From an uncultured Oscillospiraceae bacterium (GTDB taxonomy: Bacteria; Bacillota; Clostridia; Oscillospirales; Oscillospiraceae): a stretch of 64,000 bases of DNA. The first letter of the stretch is position 1, and each line of letters opens with the position of its first letter. The notes beneath the pieces were generated by a model, which was not told the origin of the DNA, did not search any database, and saw only the letters and a list, made by a program, of their open reading frames with translations. Below, one piece after another: positions 45,432 through 53,937 of this stretch. The stretch covers positions 1 through 64,000 of the forward strand of contig CANRLZ010000002.1 in NCBI GenBank assembly GCA_947631595.1. The letters are read 5' to 3'. A program made the translations under genes and the position numbers.

Positions 45432-46463
45432 TTATTCGTCCTCCCCGTCACAGCCGGGGAAATAGAGGCCGCTGGGCAGGGCGTCGGAGAGCAGGATCTT
45501 CGCCAGGGAGAAGCCGGGGGCGTCCTCCATGGACGACTCGGGCTGGGAGAAGAGCGTCTCGTCCTGGCGGATGGGCAGGGAGATCACCACCCGGGTGCCC
45601 TTCTTCTCGGGGAAGACCATCATGGCGCCCTGGTGGGCGGCGGCCACCCGCTGAACCAGGGGCAGCCCCAGCCCCAGACCTCTCCGGGGCAGCAGCCGCT
45701 GGGGGGAATTCCAGAGGGGGGCGGAGAGGTAGTCGGCGGAAAAGCCCCCGGCGTTGTCCGCCACGGTGAGGATGACCTGCCCCTGCTGGGCCTTCATGGA
45801 GAGGGCCAGCCGGCCGCCCTCCTGGGGCCGGTTTTTCAGGGCGTTGGACGCCAGGGACAGGATCATATAGGAGAGTTCCCGCCGGTTGGCGGCCATGGTG
45901 AGTTCCTGGATGTCGCTCTCTGCGGTGAACTTCACCCCGGCCTTTTTGCAAAGCTCGCCCAGCTCGTCGGCGAGGTGCTGGAACCACTGCGCCATATCCA
46001 CCGCCCCCATCCGTTCGGCCAGGGGGTTGGGGGAGATGCACTGCTCCAGCTGGGTCACCATGCGAAAGACCCGGTACAGCTCCCGGTTGAGGGAACCCAG
46101 CGCCTCCCGCGCCCGCAGGTCGTCCCGCAGGCCGGGCCGGCCGCTGAGGGACGAGGCGGCGCCGAAGGCCACGGTGAGCCGATCCCGGAGCTGCCCGGCC
46201 AGGTTTTCCGAGGCGGAGGACAAAAAGGAGTCGGGCTGGAGCAGGACCAGAAGGCCTCCGTCTGTCTGACTGGCCGAGACGTGGTAAAACTGCCGGGCCA
46301 GCCACAGCAGCGCGTCGCCCTCCGCGGCCTCCAACTGGGCAAGGTCCGCCTGGCCCAGGCACAGGGCCTGGGCGGCGGGGTTCTCAAGCCAGCCCTCCTC
46401 TGTCTTGAGCAGGGCGGGGCGGTCAAATTCCTGAAAGGACTGTTGAAACAGCTTGGCGTCCAT
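45432..46463 (-). CDS. Orphan histidine-kinase-like ATPase
   Basis: The protein has about 343 residues without a membrane segment. The N-terminal ~100 residues are PAS-like; a helical part resembling a dimerisation domain follows. The C-terminal HATPase domain (about 205-315) has the N-box (LSLASNALKN), G1 (VADNAGGFS) and G2 (RRGLGLGLPLVQ). I find no phosphoacceptor His in the expected helix (around LAGQLRDRLTVAF), and no response regulator is adjacent. The ~30-residue tail after the ATPase domain ends CDGEDE. ATG 46463 is chosen for its GAGAGGAG. It may act as an ATP-binding scaffold or a cryptic kinase. Confidence 0.8.
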   Translation of the reverse strand: MDAKLFQQSFQEFDRPALLKTEEGWLENPAAQALCLGQADLAQLEAAEGDALLWLARQFYHVSASQTDGGLLVLLQPDSFLSSASENLAGQLRDRLTVAFGAASSLSGRPGLRDDLRAREALGSLNRELYRVFRMVTQLEQCISPNPLAERMGAVDMAQWFQHLADELGELCKKAGVKFTAESDIQELTMAANRRELSYMILSLASNALKNRPQEGGRLALSMKAQQGQVILTVADNAGGFSADYLSAPLWNSPQRLLPRRGLGLGLPLVQRVAAAHQGAMMVFPEKKGTRVVISLPIRQDETLFSQPESSMEDAPGFSLAKILLSDALPSGLYFPGCDGEDE

Positions 46464-46519
46464 AGGCCTCTCCTCTCGTATAGTCATGGAGATAGTATGT
46501 TGAGGCAGCGTCTCTTGTT

Positions 46520-46548
46520 ACTATACCAAATCTTCCCCTGCGGCACAA
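46520..46548 (-). promoter_or_regulatory. Promoter of the histidine-kinase-like gene
   Basis: On the minus strand TTGTGC and TATAGT are 17 bases apart, with a transcript start about 50 bases before ATG 46463. Confidence 0.6.
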
Positions 46549-46626
46549 GCAAAAGTGTCGAAAAAGGGCAAAGTTCCCCTCCTGTGGTGAAGAACTCACA
46601 AAGAAACCGCCGCCGGGCGGGAAAAT

Positions 46627-46644
46627 TTGTGAATAAATTCACAG
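46627..46644. promoter_or_regulatory. Rex-type operator upstream of gap
   Basis: TTGTGAA-TAAA-TTCACAG matches the redox-repressor consensus TTGTGAA-N4-TTCACAA with one mismatch. The core is a perfect 7-2-7 inverted repeat. It lies ten bases before the -35 box of gap. Rex senses NADH/NAD and commonly controls fermentation and glycolysis genes in Clostridia. Confidence 0.72.
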
Positions 46645-46653
46645 AAAGTTCTC

Positions 46654-46682
46654 TTTTCAAACGGGGGAAAATATGGTATCAT
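46654..46682 (+). promoter_or_regulatory. Promoter of gap
   Basis: TTTTCA and TATCAT are 17 bases apart, about 50 bases before the gap ATG. The -35 is mediocre. Confidence 0.55.
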
Positions 46683-46715
46683 GTTGCCGTAAGCAAGCAA
46701 GCCCCAATATCGTAG

Positions 46716-47747
<1,032 letters not shown>

Positions 47748-47769
47748 TTTTCCCCCGTCAAGAAATGGG

Positions 47770-47804
47770 AGAGGGCGCCGTCCGAGGGACGGCGCCCTCT
47801 TTTT
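47770..47804 (+). terminator. Intrinsic terminator after gap
   Basis: AGAGGGCGCCGTCC pairs with GGACGGCGCCCTCT (two-base loop) followed by T5. Confidence 0.95.
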
Positions 47805-47881
47805 CGCTATAATATTACAAATTGTGTGGCTCATCAGTCGAGTTTCGTCGAATAAAACAAAAATATTTTATTTTGTGAATA

Positions 47882-47898
47882 TTTGACATATCGTCAAA
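47882..47898. promoter_or_regulatory. Palindrome upstream of the XRE gene (operator candidate)
   Basis: TTTGAC and GTCAAA are separated by five bases, in an AT-rich gap 38 bases before the ATG. The left arm also supplies a TTGACA-like -35. Autorepression by the encoded XRE protein is a reasonable guess. Confidence 0.5.
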
Positions 47899-47935
47899 CA
47901 AATTGTTCATCATGGTTGGTGAGGTGACATAGCCT

Positions 47936-48265
47936 ATGGTGCTTCACGAACGGATGAAAGAACTTCAGGTGGACAGCGACGTGAAGGTGCGGACGCTGGC
48001 GGGGGTGTTCGGCGTGCAGGAGAACGCCCTGGGGAACTACCTCAACGGGAAGCGGACGGTGCCCTACGAGGTGCTGGTGGCCTTCGCCCGGTACTACCAG
48101 GTGACCACCGACTACCTCCTGGGCCTCACCGACGACCCCCAGCGGCCCTACCCGGTGTCCAAGGGGGAGCGGGCGCTGCTGGAGCGGCTGCGCTCTCTGC
48201 GGCCGGAGCAGCGGGAGCTGATCGCCCAGAACGTGGAGTTCATGTACCAGCAAAACCGCCGCTGA
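47936..48265 (+). CDS. XRE-family helix-turn-helix regulator
   Basis: The protein has 109 residues with a Cro/C1-type helix-turn-helix (VRTLAGVFGVQENALGNYLNGKRTVPYEVLVAFARYY; the recognition helix is around ENALGNYLNG) and a short helical tail. The N-terminal ~70 residues form the DNA-binding domain. No ligand domain is visible. It is monocistronic with a terminator behind it. The AT-rich upstream region has a palindrome that may be its operator. Confidence 0.92.
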   Translation: MVLHERMKELQVDSDVKVRTLAGVFGVQENALGNYLNGKRTVPYEVLVAFARYYQVTTDYLLGLTDDPQRPYPVSKGERALLERLRSLRPEQRELIAQNVEFMYQQNRR

Positions 48266-48289
48266 CCCGGAGCCGGGGCGGCGGTATCG

Positions 48290-48324
48290 GAGGCCGGGGA
48301 GAAAGAAAAACCCGGCCTCTTTTT
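48290..48324 (+). terminator. Intrinsic terminator after the XRE gene
   Basis: GAGGCCGGG pairs with CCCGGCCTC around an A-rich loop, followed by T5. Confidence 0.92.
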
Positions 48325-48373
48325 CGCGCCCGCGGACAGCTCCACACCCGGGGAAAAGATCCTGCGGGCTTAC

Positions 48374-48402
48374 TTGCAAACAGGGGAGAGGTGTGTTACA
48401 AT
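48374..48402 (+). promoter_or_regulatory. Promoter of queT-galU
   Basis: TTGCAA and TACAAT are 17 bases apart. The start site would be near 48409, giving a leader of about 130 bases. Confidence 0.75.
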
Positions 48403-48408
48403 ACCTCC

Positions 48409-48539
48409 GACTGGTTTCCACACCCAGTCCAACCGTTGGAGCGGATGCCGCCCGGGGCCGCGCGCCTTGCCCCGGGGAAGGAACCTCCGACGCTGTGCCT
48501 GGCGCGGGCACTCTAAACAAAAAATGGAGGTTCTTTGTC
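48409..48539 (+). ncRNA. Structured SD-sequestering leader of queT (preQ1 riboswitch candidate)
   Basis: The leader contains a GACTGG/CCAGTC hairpin (about 48410-48431), a GGGGC/GCCCC stem and a GTGCC/GGCAC hairpin (48495-48511). GAACCTCC (48481-48488) pairs with GGAGGTTC (48526-48533), which includes the ribosome-binding site of queT. A-rich sequence lies just before the SD. This fits translational control by preQ1 of a QueT transporter; class III preQ1 riboswitches are known from related Ruminococcaceae. The class is inferred from context and layout, not from a verified consensus match. Confidence 0.6.
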
Positions 48540-49067
48540 ATGGGTAAATGTTCTGTCCGGGACCTGACCCTGGCCGCCATGGTGGCGGCCCTGTACGCCG
48601 TCATGTGCTATTTTGGCGACCTCTTCAGCCTCACCTTCGGCCCCGTGCAGTTCCGCTTTGCCGAGGCGTTGACGGTGTTGCCCTTCCTCTTCCCGGCGAC
48701 CGCCCCGGGGCTGGCCCTAGGCTGTCTCATCGCCAACGTCCTGTCCCCATACGGAGTGGTGGACATGGTCTTCGGCACCCTGGCCACCGCCGTGGCCGCC
48801 TGGTTCACCGCCAAGGCGCCCAACCGCTGGCTGGCCCCGCTGCCCCCCATCCTGGCCAATCTGGTTCTCCTGCCCCCCGTCTGGGCCTGGGCGGAGGTCC
48901 GGGCGGTGAACGGGGCGTTTTTTGCGGCCCTGGGTTTCCACGCCGCCACCTTCGCCCTGGGGGAGGCCGTCGCCTGCTACGGCCTTGGCCTGCCGCTGTT
49001 GCGGCTTATGGAGCGCATCCCCGCCCTGCGGGAGACCATCATGGAACATAGGAGGGAGACCCCGTGA
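48540..49067 (+). CDS. queT: QueT family transporter (queuosine precursor uptake)
   Basis: The membrane protein of 175 residues is an S-component-like ECF transporter for a queuosine precursor (preQ1/preQ0). VRDLTLAAMVAALYAVMCYF, then FGPVQFRFAEALTVLPFLFPATAPGLALGCLIANVL and VVDMVFGTLATAVAAWFTAKA, are the family pattern, with 5-6 hydrophobic segments. GGAGG is nine bases before ATG 48540 and can be masked by upstream sequence. The stop overlaps the galU GTG start. Confidence 0.93.
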   Translation: MGKCSVRDLTLAAMVAALYAVMCYFGDLFSLTFGPVQFRFAEALTVLPFLFPATAPGLALGCLIANVLSPYGVVDMVFGTLATAVAAWFTAKAPNRWLAPLPPILANLVLLPPVWAWAEVRAVNGAFFAALGFHAATFALGEAVACYGLGLPLLRLMERIPALRETIMEHRRETP

Positions 49068-49933
49068 AAGTCACAAAAGCTGTCATCCCCGCCGCCGGGC
49101 TGGGTACCCGGATGCTCCCCGCCACCAAGACGGTGCCCAAGGAGATGCTCCCCATGGTGGACAAGCCCGCCATCCAGTACATCGTGGAGGAGGCGGTGGC
49201 CGCCGGCATCGAGGACATCCTCATCGTCACCAACCGCGCCAAGTCCGCCATGGACGACTACTTTGACTACTACCCCGAGCTGGAGGACCGCCTGAACGCC
49301 AGCCAGAAGGACCGGGAGTTGGCGGAGGTGCGCCGGGCCGCCGACCTGGCCAACATCTTCTACGTCCGCCAGAAGGAGACCAAGGGCCTGGGCCACGCCA
49401 TCTGGCGCGCCAAGCGCTTCGTGGGGGACGAACCCTTCGCCGTTCTCCTGGGGGACGACATCATGCGCGCCAAGACCCCGGTGATCGGCCAGCTCATCCA
49501 GGCCTCGGAGAAATACCGCTGCGCCGCCGTGGGCGTCCAGCAGGTGAGCACCGACGCCATCAGCAAATACAGCTCCCTGAAGGTGGAACCCCTGGAGGGC
49601 AACGTGTTCACCGTCAGCGACCTGGTGGAAAAGCCCCGGCGGGAGGAGATCTTCTCCAACTACGCCGTCCTGGGCCGATACGTCCTCACCCCCGCCATCT
49701 TCGACATTCTGGAGAACCTCTCGCCCGGCGTGGGCGGGGAGATCCAGCTCACCGACGGCCTGCGCCAACTCTGCCGCCAGGACCGGATGGTGGCGGTGGA
49801 CTTTGAGGGCCGGCGGTATGACACCGGCAACGTCCGCGGCTTTTTGGAGGCCACCATCGACTTTGCCCTGGACCACCCCCTCACGGAAAAGTGGCTCAAG
49901 GCGTACATCAAGGAAAAGGCGAAGGAGTTTTGA
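49064..49933 (+). CDS. galU: UTP-glucose-1-phosphate uridylyltransferase
   Basis: The enzyme makes UDP-glucose, the donor for glycolipid and polysaccharide synthesis; it probably supports the glycan loci of this window. It has 289 residues. Motifs are AVIPAAGLGTRMLPATKTVPKEM, MVDKPAIQYIVEEA, LGDDIM and PRREEIFSNYAVLGRYV. The GTG start overlaps the queT stop, so it is translated after queT. It may therefore inherit control by the queT leader, an unusual coupling. Confidence 0.97.
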   Translation: MKVTKAVIPAAGLGTRMLPATKTVPKEMLPMVDKPAIQYIVEEAVAAGIEDILIVTNRAKSAMDDYFDYYPELEDRLNASQKDRELAEVRRAADLANIFYVRQKETKGLGHAIWRAKRFVGDEPFAVLLGDDIMRAKTPVIGQLIQASEKYRCAAVGVQQVSTDAISKYSSLKVEPLEGNVFTVSDLVEKPRREEIFSNYAVLGRYVLTPAIFDILENLSPGVGGEIQLTDGLRQLCRQDRMVAVDFEGRRYDTGNVRGFLEATIDFALDHPLTEKWLKAYIKEKAKEF

Positions 49934-49940
49934 TTTCCTC

Positions 49941-49969
49941 TTGCCTTTTTCCCCGCCAGGCGCTATACT
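49941..49969 (+). promoter_or_regulatory. Promoter of the FMN riboswitch-ribU transcript
   Basis: TTGCCT and TATACT are 17 bases apart, just before the riboswitch. Confidence 0.78.
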
Positions 49970-49991
49970 GGACGCAAGACAACTGAATACC

Positions 49992-50115
49992 GTGTCTTCA
50001 GGGCGGGGTGCAAGTCCCCACCGGCGGTACAGTCCGCGACCCTCTCTTTATAATGAGAGGCTGACCCGGCGCAATTCCGGGACCGACAGTGACAGTCTGG
50101 ATGGAAGAAGATACG
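49992..50115 (+). ncRNA. FMN riboswitch (RFN element)
   Basis: All conserved blocks are present: TCTTCAGGGCGGGGTGCAAG, CCCCACCGGCGGT, AGTCCGCGA, a variable hairpin (CCTCTC/GAGAGG region), GACCGACAGTGACAGTCTGG, and GATGGAAGAAG closing P1. FMN binding turns off riboflavin genes; the terminator follows directly. Confidence 0.97.
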
Positions 50116-50141
50116 TGCGCGGCTCGCGTCGCGGCGCTTTC

Positions 50142-50182
50142 GTAACACCTGGAGGGCATGGCTTTTCAGGTGTTACTTTTTT
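50142..50182 (+). terminator. Terminator of the FMN riboswitch
   Basis: GTAACACCTG pairs with CAGGTGTTAC, then T6. It sits between the aptamer and the ribU ribosome-binding site (GAGGAG). Confidence 0.94.
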
Positions 50183-50199
50183 GCGAGGAGCGATGGGAT

Positions 50200-50862
50200 A
50201 TGGAAAACAAAAAGTCAAAGTACGACGTGAAGACCCTGGCCGCCATGGCCATGCTCACCGCCATGGCCTACGGGGTGATGGCGGTGTGCAAGATCATCCC
50301 CAAGGTGGGTGGCTTCCTCAGCATGGACGCCATCGATGCGGTCATCGGCATCGGCGGCTTCCTCTTCGGCCCGGCGGCGGCGGTGATGATGATTTTGGTG
50401 GAGGCGCTGCTGGAGGCGGTCACCCTGAGCACCACGGGATGGTACGGATTTCTGATGAACGTGCTGTCCACGGTGCTGCTCATCTGCCCGGCGGTGTGGT
50501 TCTACCGCCGTCGGGGCGGGACCGCCGGGGCGGTGTCCGGCCTGGCGGTGGGGGTGGTGTGCCGCCTGGCGGGCATGATCGCCTTCAACTACCTCATCAC
50601 CCCCCTGTACTTCCAGATGCCCAGGCCGGCGGTGGTGGATCTGATGCCCATGATCGCCGTGTTCAACCTGGTGAAGGGGGTACTCAACGCGGCGCTCCTC
50701 ATGGTGCTGTACCCCCCTGTCTCCGCCGCCCTGCGGCGGGCGGGGCTGGCCGCCCCCAGCGCCCGGCGGGAGGGCGGCTTCCGCTATGAGCCGCTGGTGG
50801 CGGCGGCGGTGGTGCTGACGGCGTCGGTGCTGGTGGTGGTCTTGCTGCTGCGGGTCTTTTGA
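50200..50862 (+). CDS. ribU: Riboflavin ECF transporter S component
   Basis: The membrane protein has 220 residues and about six hydrophobic segments. KIIPKVGGFLSMDAIDAVIGI and FLFGPAAAVMMILVEALLEAVT match RibU, as does the FMN riboswitch immediately upstream. It binds riboflavin and uses a shared energising module (EcfA, EcfA', EcfT) encoded elsewhere. ATG 50200 follows GAGGAG; an ATG at 50158 lies inside the terminator hairpin and is not used. Confidence 0.95.
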   Translation: MENKKSKYDVKTLAAMAMLTAMAYGVMAVCKIIPKVGGFLSMDAIDAVIGIGGFLFGPAAAVMMILVEALLEAVTLSTTGWYGFLMNVLSTVLLICPAVWFYRRRGGTAGAVSGLAVGVVCRLAGMIAFNYLITPLYFQMPRPAVVDLMPMIAVFNLVKGVLNAALLMVLYPPVSAALRRAGLAAPSARREGGFRYEPLVAAAVVLTASVLVVVLLLRVF

Positions 50863-50872
50863 CCGGTTTTTG

Positions 50873-50902
50873 TTGACATAATTCCGGGGCGTGTAGTATG
50901 AT
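50873..50902 (+). promoter_or_regulatory. Promoter of the DUF3048 lipoprotein gene
   Basis: A perfect TTGACA is followed after 18 bases by TATGAT. Confidence 0.8.
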
Positions 50903-50933
50903 AGAGGTAACTTCCCGAGAAAGGGTGATCGGA

Positions 50934-52028
50934 ATGGACCGCCGTACTCTGCCCCGACTGCTGCCCCTCCTGCTGGCGCTGCTGCTGACCCTCTCCGCCT
51001 GTGGCGGAGCGAAGGACGCCCAGCCCACGCCCGATGTGACGCCCGCGCCGACCGCGGAACCCACGCCCGCGCCCACGCCGGAACCCACCCCCATCCCGGC
51101 GGAGAAGGTGAACCCCCTCACCGGCCTGGAGATCCCCGGTTCGGGGACCGCCGTCCAGCGCCCGGTGGCGGTGATGCTCAACAACATCAAGGTCGCCCTG
51201 CCCCAGCGCGGCAACTCCCAGGCGGACATCATCTACGAGGTCCTGGCCGAGGGCGGGATCACCCGGATGCTGGGGGTCTACCAGACCATGGAGGGCGTGG
51301 GGGAGGTGGGTTCCATCCGCTCCTCCCGGCCCTACTACCTGGACCTGGCCCTGGGCCTGGACGCCATTTACATCCACGCCGGCGGCAGCGAGGACGCCTA
51401 CGCCGACATCAAGAGCTGGGGGGTCACCGCCCTGGACTACGTCCGCTCTACCAAGTATAACGCCATCTTCTGGCGGGACAAGGAGCGCGTCAAGAGCAAG
51501 GGCTACGAGCACAGCGTCTTTACCTCCGGCGACGCCATCACCCAGCACTTCCCGGAGTTCTCCTTCCGCAAGGATCACGAGGACGGGTACAGCCTGCCCT
51601 ACACCTACGCCGCCGACGGCGCCCCGGCAAACGGCGACGCCGCCCTGACCATCCAGGTGCCCTTTTCCAACTACAAGACCGGCGTCTTCCGCTACGACGC
51701 GTCCACCGGGAAGTACCTGGTGGAGGAGTACAACGCGCCCCTGGTGGACGAAAACAACGGCCAGCAGGTGGCGGTGACCAACGTCCTGGTGCTCCAGGCC
51801 AGCTGCAGGGCCATCGACGACTATGGCCGTATGCGGGTGGACCTGGGCGGATACAGCGGCAGCGGCTGGTTCGCCTGCGGCGGCAAGATCATCCCCATCA
51901 CCTGGTCCAAGGCCGACCGGAACAGCCCCCTGGTGTACGCCGCCGCCGACGGCACGCCCCTGACCCTGGGCCAGGGCAACAGCTATGTGAACATCATCCC
52001 AAAATCCAACTCCATCACCGTGGAGTGA
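50934..52028 (+). CDS. DUF3048 (YerB-like) lipoprotein
   Basis: The secreted lipoprotein has about 364 residues. A signal peptide ends in the lipobox LTLSAC (Cys23), followed by a Pro/Thr-rich spacer (about 30-55). The DUF3048 domain has NPLTGLEI, PVAVMLNNIKVALPQ, QADIIYEVLAEGGITR, GSIRSSRPYYLDLA and, in the C-terminal part, GSGWFACGGKIIPITWSK. The family is found on the Gram-positive cell surface and in spores; its function is not established. AAGGGTG precedes ATG 50934. A terminator follows, so it is monocistronic. Confidence 0.92.
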   Translation: MDRRTLPRLLPLLLALLLTLSACGGAKDAQPTPDVTPAPTAEPTPAPTPEPTPIPAEKVNPLTGLEIPGSGTAVQRPVAVMLNNIKVALPQRGNSQADIIYEVLAEGGITRMLGVYQTMEGVGEVGSIRSSRPYYLDLALGLDAIYIHAGGSEDAYADIKSWGVTALDYVRSTKYNAIFWRDKERVKSKGYEHSVFTSGDAITQHFPEFSFRKDHEDGYSLPYTYAADGAPANGDAALTIQVPFSNYKTGVFRYDASTGKYLVEEYNAPLVDENNGQQVAVTNVLVLQASCRAIDDYGRMRVDLGGYSGSGWFACGGKIIPITWSKADRNSPLVYAAADGTPLTLGQGNSYVNIIPKSNSITVE

Positions 52029-52046
52029 CCTTTTCAGCGCCTCAGA

Positions 52047-52078
52047 GCCGCCAGTCGGAAACGATTGGCGGCTTTTTT
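52047..52078 (+). terminator. Intrinsic terminator after the DUF3048 gene
   Basis: GCCGCCA pairs with TGGCGGC, followed by T6. Confidence 0.94.
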
Positions 52079-52110
52079 GTCGAATTTCACAAAAAATATG
52101 TCAATATCTC

Positions 52111-52139
52111 TTGCAAAGTTGTTGAGGATATGTTACATT
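52111..52139 (+). promoter_or_regulatory. Promoter of the type IV pilus operon
   Basis: TTGCAA and TACATT are 17 bases apart in an AT-rich stretch, with about 85 bases of leader before pilB. No known riboswitch motif was recognised in that leader. Confidence 0.7.
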
Positions 52140-52230
52140 AATAGATACATAGAATAGAGTACTACCGGTCTGCCCCGCGGAGGGCGCCGGTTTGACCAGA
52201 GACCCCGGCGGAAGGGAAGTGAGCGCGGAC

Positions 52231-53937
52231 ATGGCCTATATGAGGATGGGCGACCTGTTGGTCTCCGTCGGTCTGATCACCCAGGAGCAGCTCCAGGAGG
52301 CCCTGAAGGTGGGTAAGGAGACCCACAAGCGCCTGGGCGAGGTGCTCATCTCCACCGGCGTCATCACCGAACAGCAGATGATCGAGGCCCTGGAGATGCA
52401 GCTGGGCATCAACTTCATCGACCTGAGCAAGGCCAAGATCCCCACGGAACTGGCCCGCCTGGTGCCCAAGAGCCTGGCCAAAAAGCACAACGTAGTCCCC
52501 GTCCAGGTGGTCAAGGACGAGCTGATCTTAGCCATGGCCGACCCGCTGAACTTCGTGGCCATCGAGGATGTCCGCGCCACCACCCGGAAGCGGGTGACCC
52601 CCCGGATCGCCACCGCCGTGGCGGTGGACCGCGCCATCGCCGCCCTCTACGGGGACGAGGGCGCGGTGAACGCCATCGAGGAGATGGTGGCCGCCGAAGG
52701 CCGCCCCGCCGCCGCCCAGACCCAGACCACCCACGACCTGGACGCGGAGGGCCAATCCGCCCCCACCGTCCGCCTGGTGAACTCCATCCTGGAGCAGGCC
52801 GTGACCATGCGGGCCAGCGACATCCACCTGGAACCCCAGGAGAGGGAGATGCTGGTGCGCATGCGGGTGGACGGCCTGCTGCGGGCGGGCGTCACCATCC
52901 CCAAGGACTTACAGGAGCAGGTCATCTCCCGGCTGAAGATCATGGGCGGCATGGACATCGCCGAGCGCCGCGTCCCCCAGGACGGCCGCGTCTCCGTCCG
53001 GGTGAAGGGCAGCGAGGTAGACCTGCGCGTCTCCACCCTCCCCACCATCCACGGGGAGAAGGTGGTCATCCGTCTGCTGGACCGCAACGTCCGCCTCCAC
53101 AAGCCGGAGGACCTGGGCCTTGCCGGGGACGACCTGGCCAAGTACCACACCCTGCTGGAAAACGCCAGCGGCATGGTGCTCATCGTCGGCCCCACCGGCT
53201 CGGGCAAATCCTCCACCATGCAGACCATGATCCGCATTCTGAACACCCCGGAGTCCAACGTAGTCACGCTGGAGGACCCGGTGGAGTACCACATCGACCG
53301 GGTCAACCAGGTGCAGATCAACGAGAAGACCGGCATGACCTTCGCCAGCGGCCTGCGCTCCATCCTGCGCCAGGACCCGGACGTGATCGCCGTGGGCGAG
53401 ATCCGGGACGGCGAGACCGCCGAGATCGCCATGCGCTCGGCCATCACCGGCCACCTGGTTCTCTCCACCATCCACGCCAACGACACCCTGGCCGGGGTGA
53501 ACCGCCTGCTGGACATGGGGGTGGAACCCTACCTGATTGGCGACGCGCTGAAGGGCATGATCTCCCAGCGCCTGGTGCGGCGCATCTGCCCCCAGTGCCG
53601 GGAGGCGTACACCGCCTCCGAGGAGGAGCTGCGCTGGCTGGGCCTGCCCCCGGGCGCCCAGCAGACCCTCTACAAGGGCAAGGGCTGTCCCCACTGCTAC
53701 CACACCGGCTACCAGGGCCGACAGGGCGTGTTCGAGGTCCTGGTGCTCAGCCGGAAGGCCAAGATGATGATCTCCGAGGGCCGCCCCAAGGCGGAGCTGA
53801 TGGCCCTGCTCCAGAAGGAGGACTTCACCACCCTGCGCCAGAACTGCGTCCGGCTGGTGCTGGAGGGGATCACCACCATCCAGGAAGGTATGCGCACCAT
53901 CAATTCCACCGAGGAGGTGCCCAATGCTACCGCTTAA
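52231..53937 (+). CDS. pilB: Type IV pilus assembly ATPase PilB
   Basis: The hexameric cytoplasmic motor of about 568 residues extends the pilus. N-terminal MshEN/T2SSE_N region (MGDLLVSVGLITQEQL). ATPase core: Walker A GPTGSGKSS (about 320), Asp-box LEDPVEYHI, Walker B QDPDVIAVGEIRD and His-box TIHAND. A zinc tetracysteine CPQC...CPHC (about 453-488) is characteristic of PilB/GspE. The chosen ATG 52231 gives the usual N-terminus; GTG 52219, after GGAAGGG, is an alternative. Its end overlaps pilT by 14 bases. Confidence 0.96.
   Translation: MAYMRMGDLLVSVGLITQEQLQEALKVGKETHKRLGEVLISTGVITEQQMIEALEMQLGINFIDLSKAKIPTELARLVPKSLAKKHNVVPVQVVKDELILAMADPLNFVAIEDVRATTRKRVTPRIATAVAVDRAIAALYGDEGAVNAIEEMVAAEGRPAAAQTQTTHDLDAEGQSAPTVRLVNSILEQAVTMRASDIHLEPQEREMLVRMRVDGLLRAGVTIPKDLQEQVISRLKIMGGMDIAERRVPQDGRVSVRVKGSEVDLRVSTLPTIHGEKVVIRLLDRNVRLHKPEDLGLAGDDLAKYHTLLENASGMVLIVGPTGSGKSSTMQTMIRILNTPESNVVTLEDPVEYHIDRVNQVQINEKTGMTFASGLRSILRQDPDVIAVGEIRDGETAEIAMRSAITGHLVLSTIHANDTLAGVNRLLDMGVEPYLIGDALKGMISQRLVRRICPQCREAYTASEEELRWLGLPPGAQQTLYKGKGCPHCYHTGYQGRQGVFEVLVLSRKAKMMISEGRPKAELMALLQKEDFTTLRQNCVRLVLEGITTIQEGMRTINSTEEVPNATA

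Noticed and set aside
52140..52230. c-di-GMP riboswitch before pilB
   Set aside because: Expected in clostridial pilus operons, but none of the conserved GEMM or class II elements could be found in the leader.
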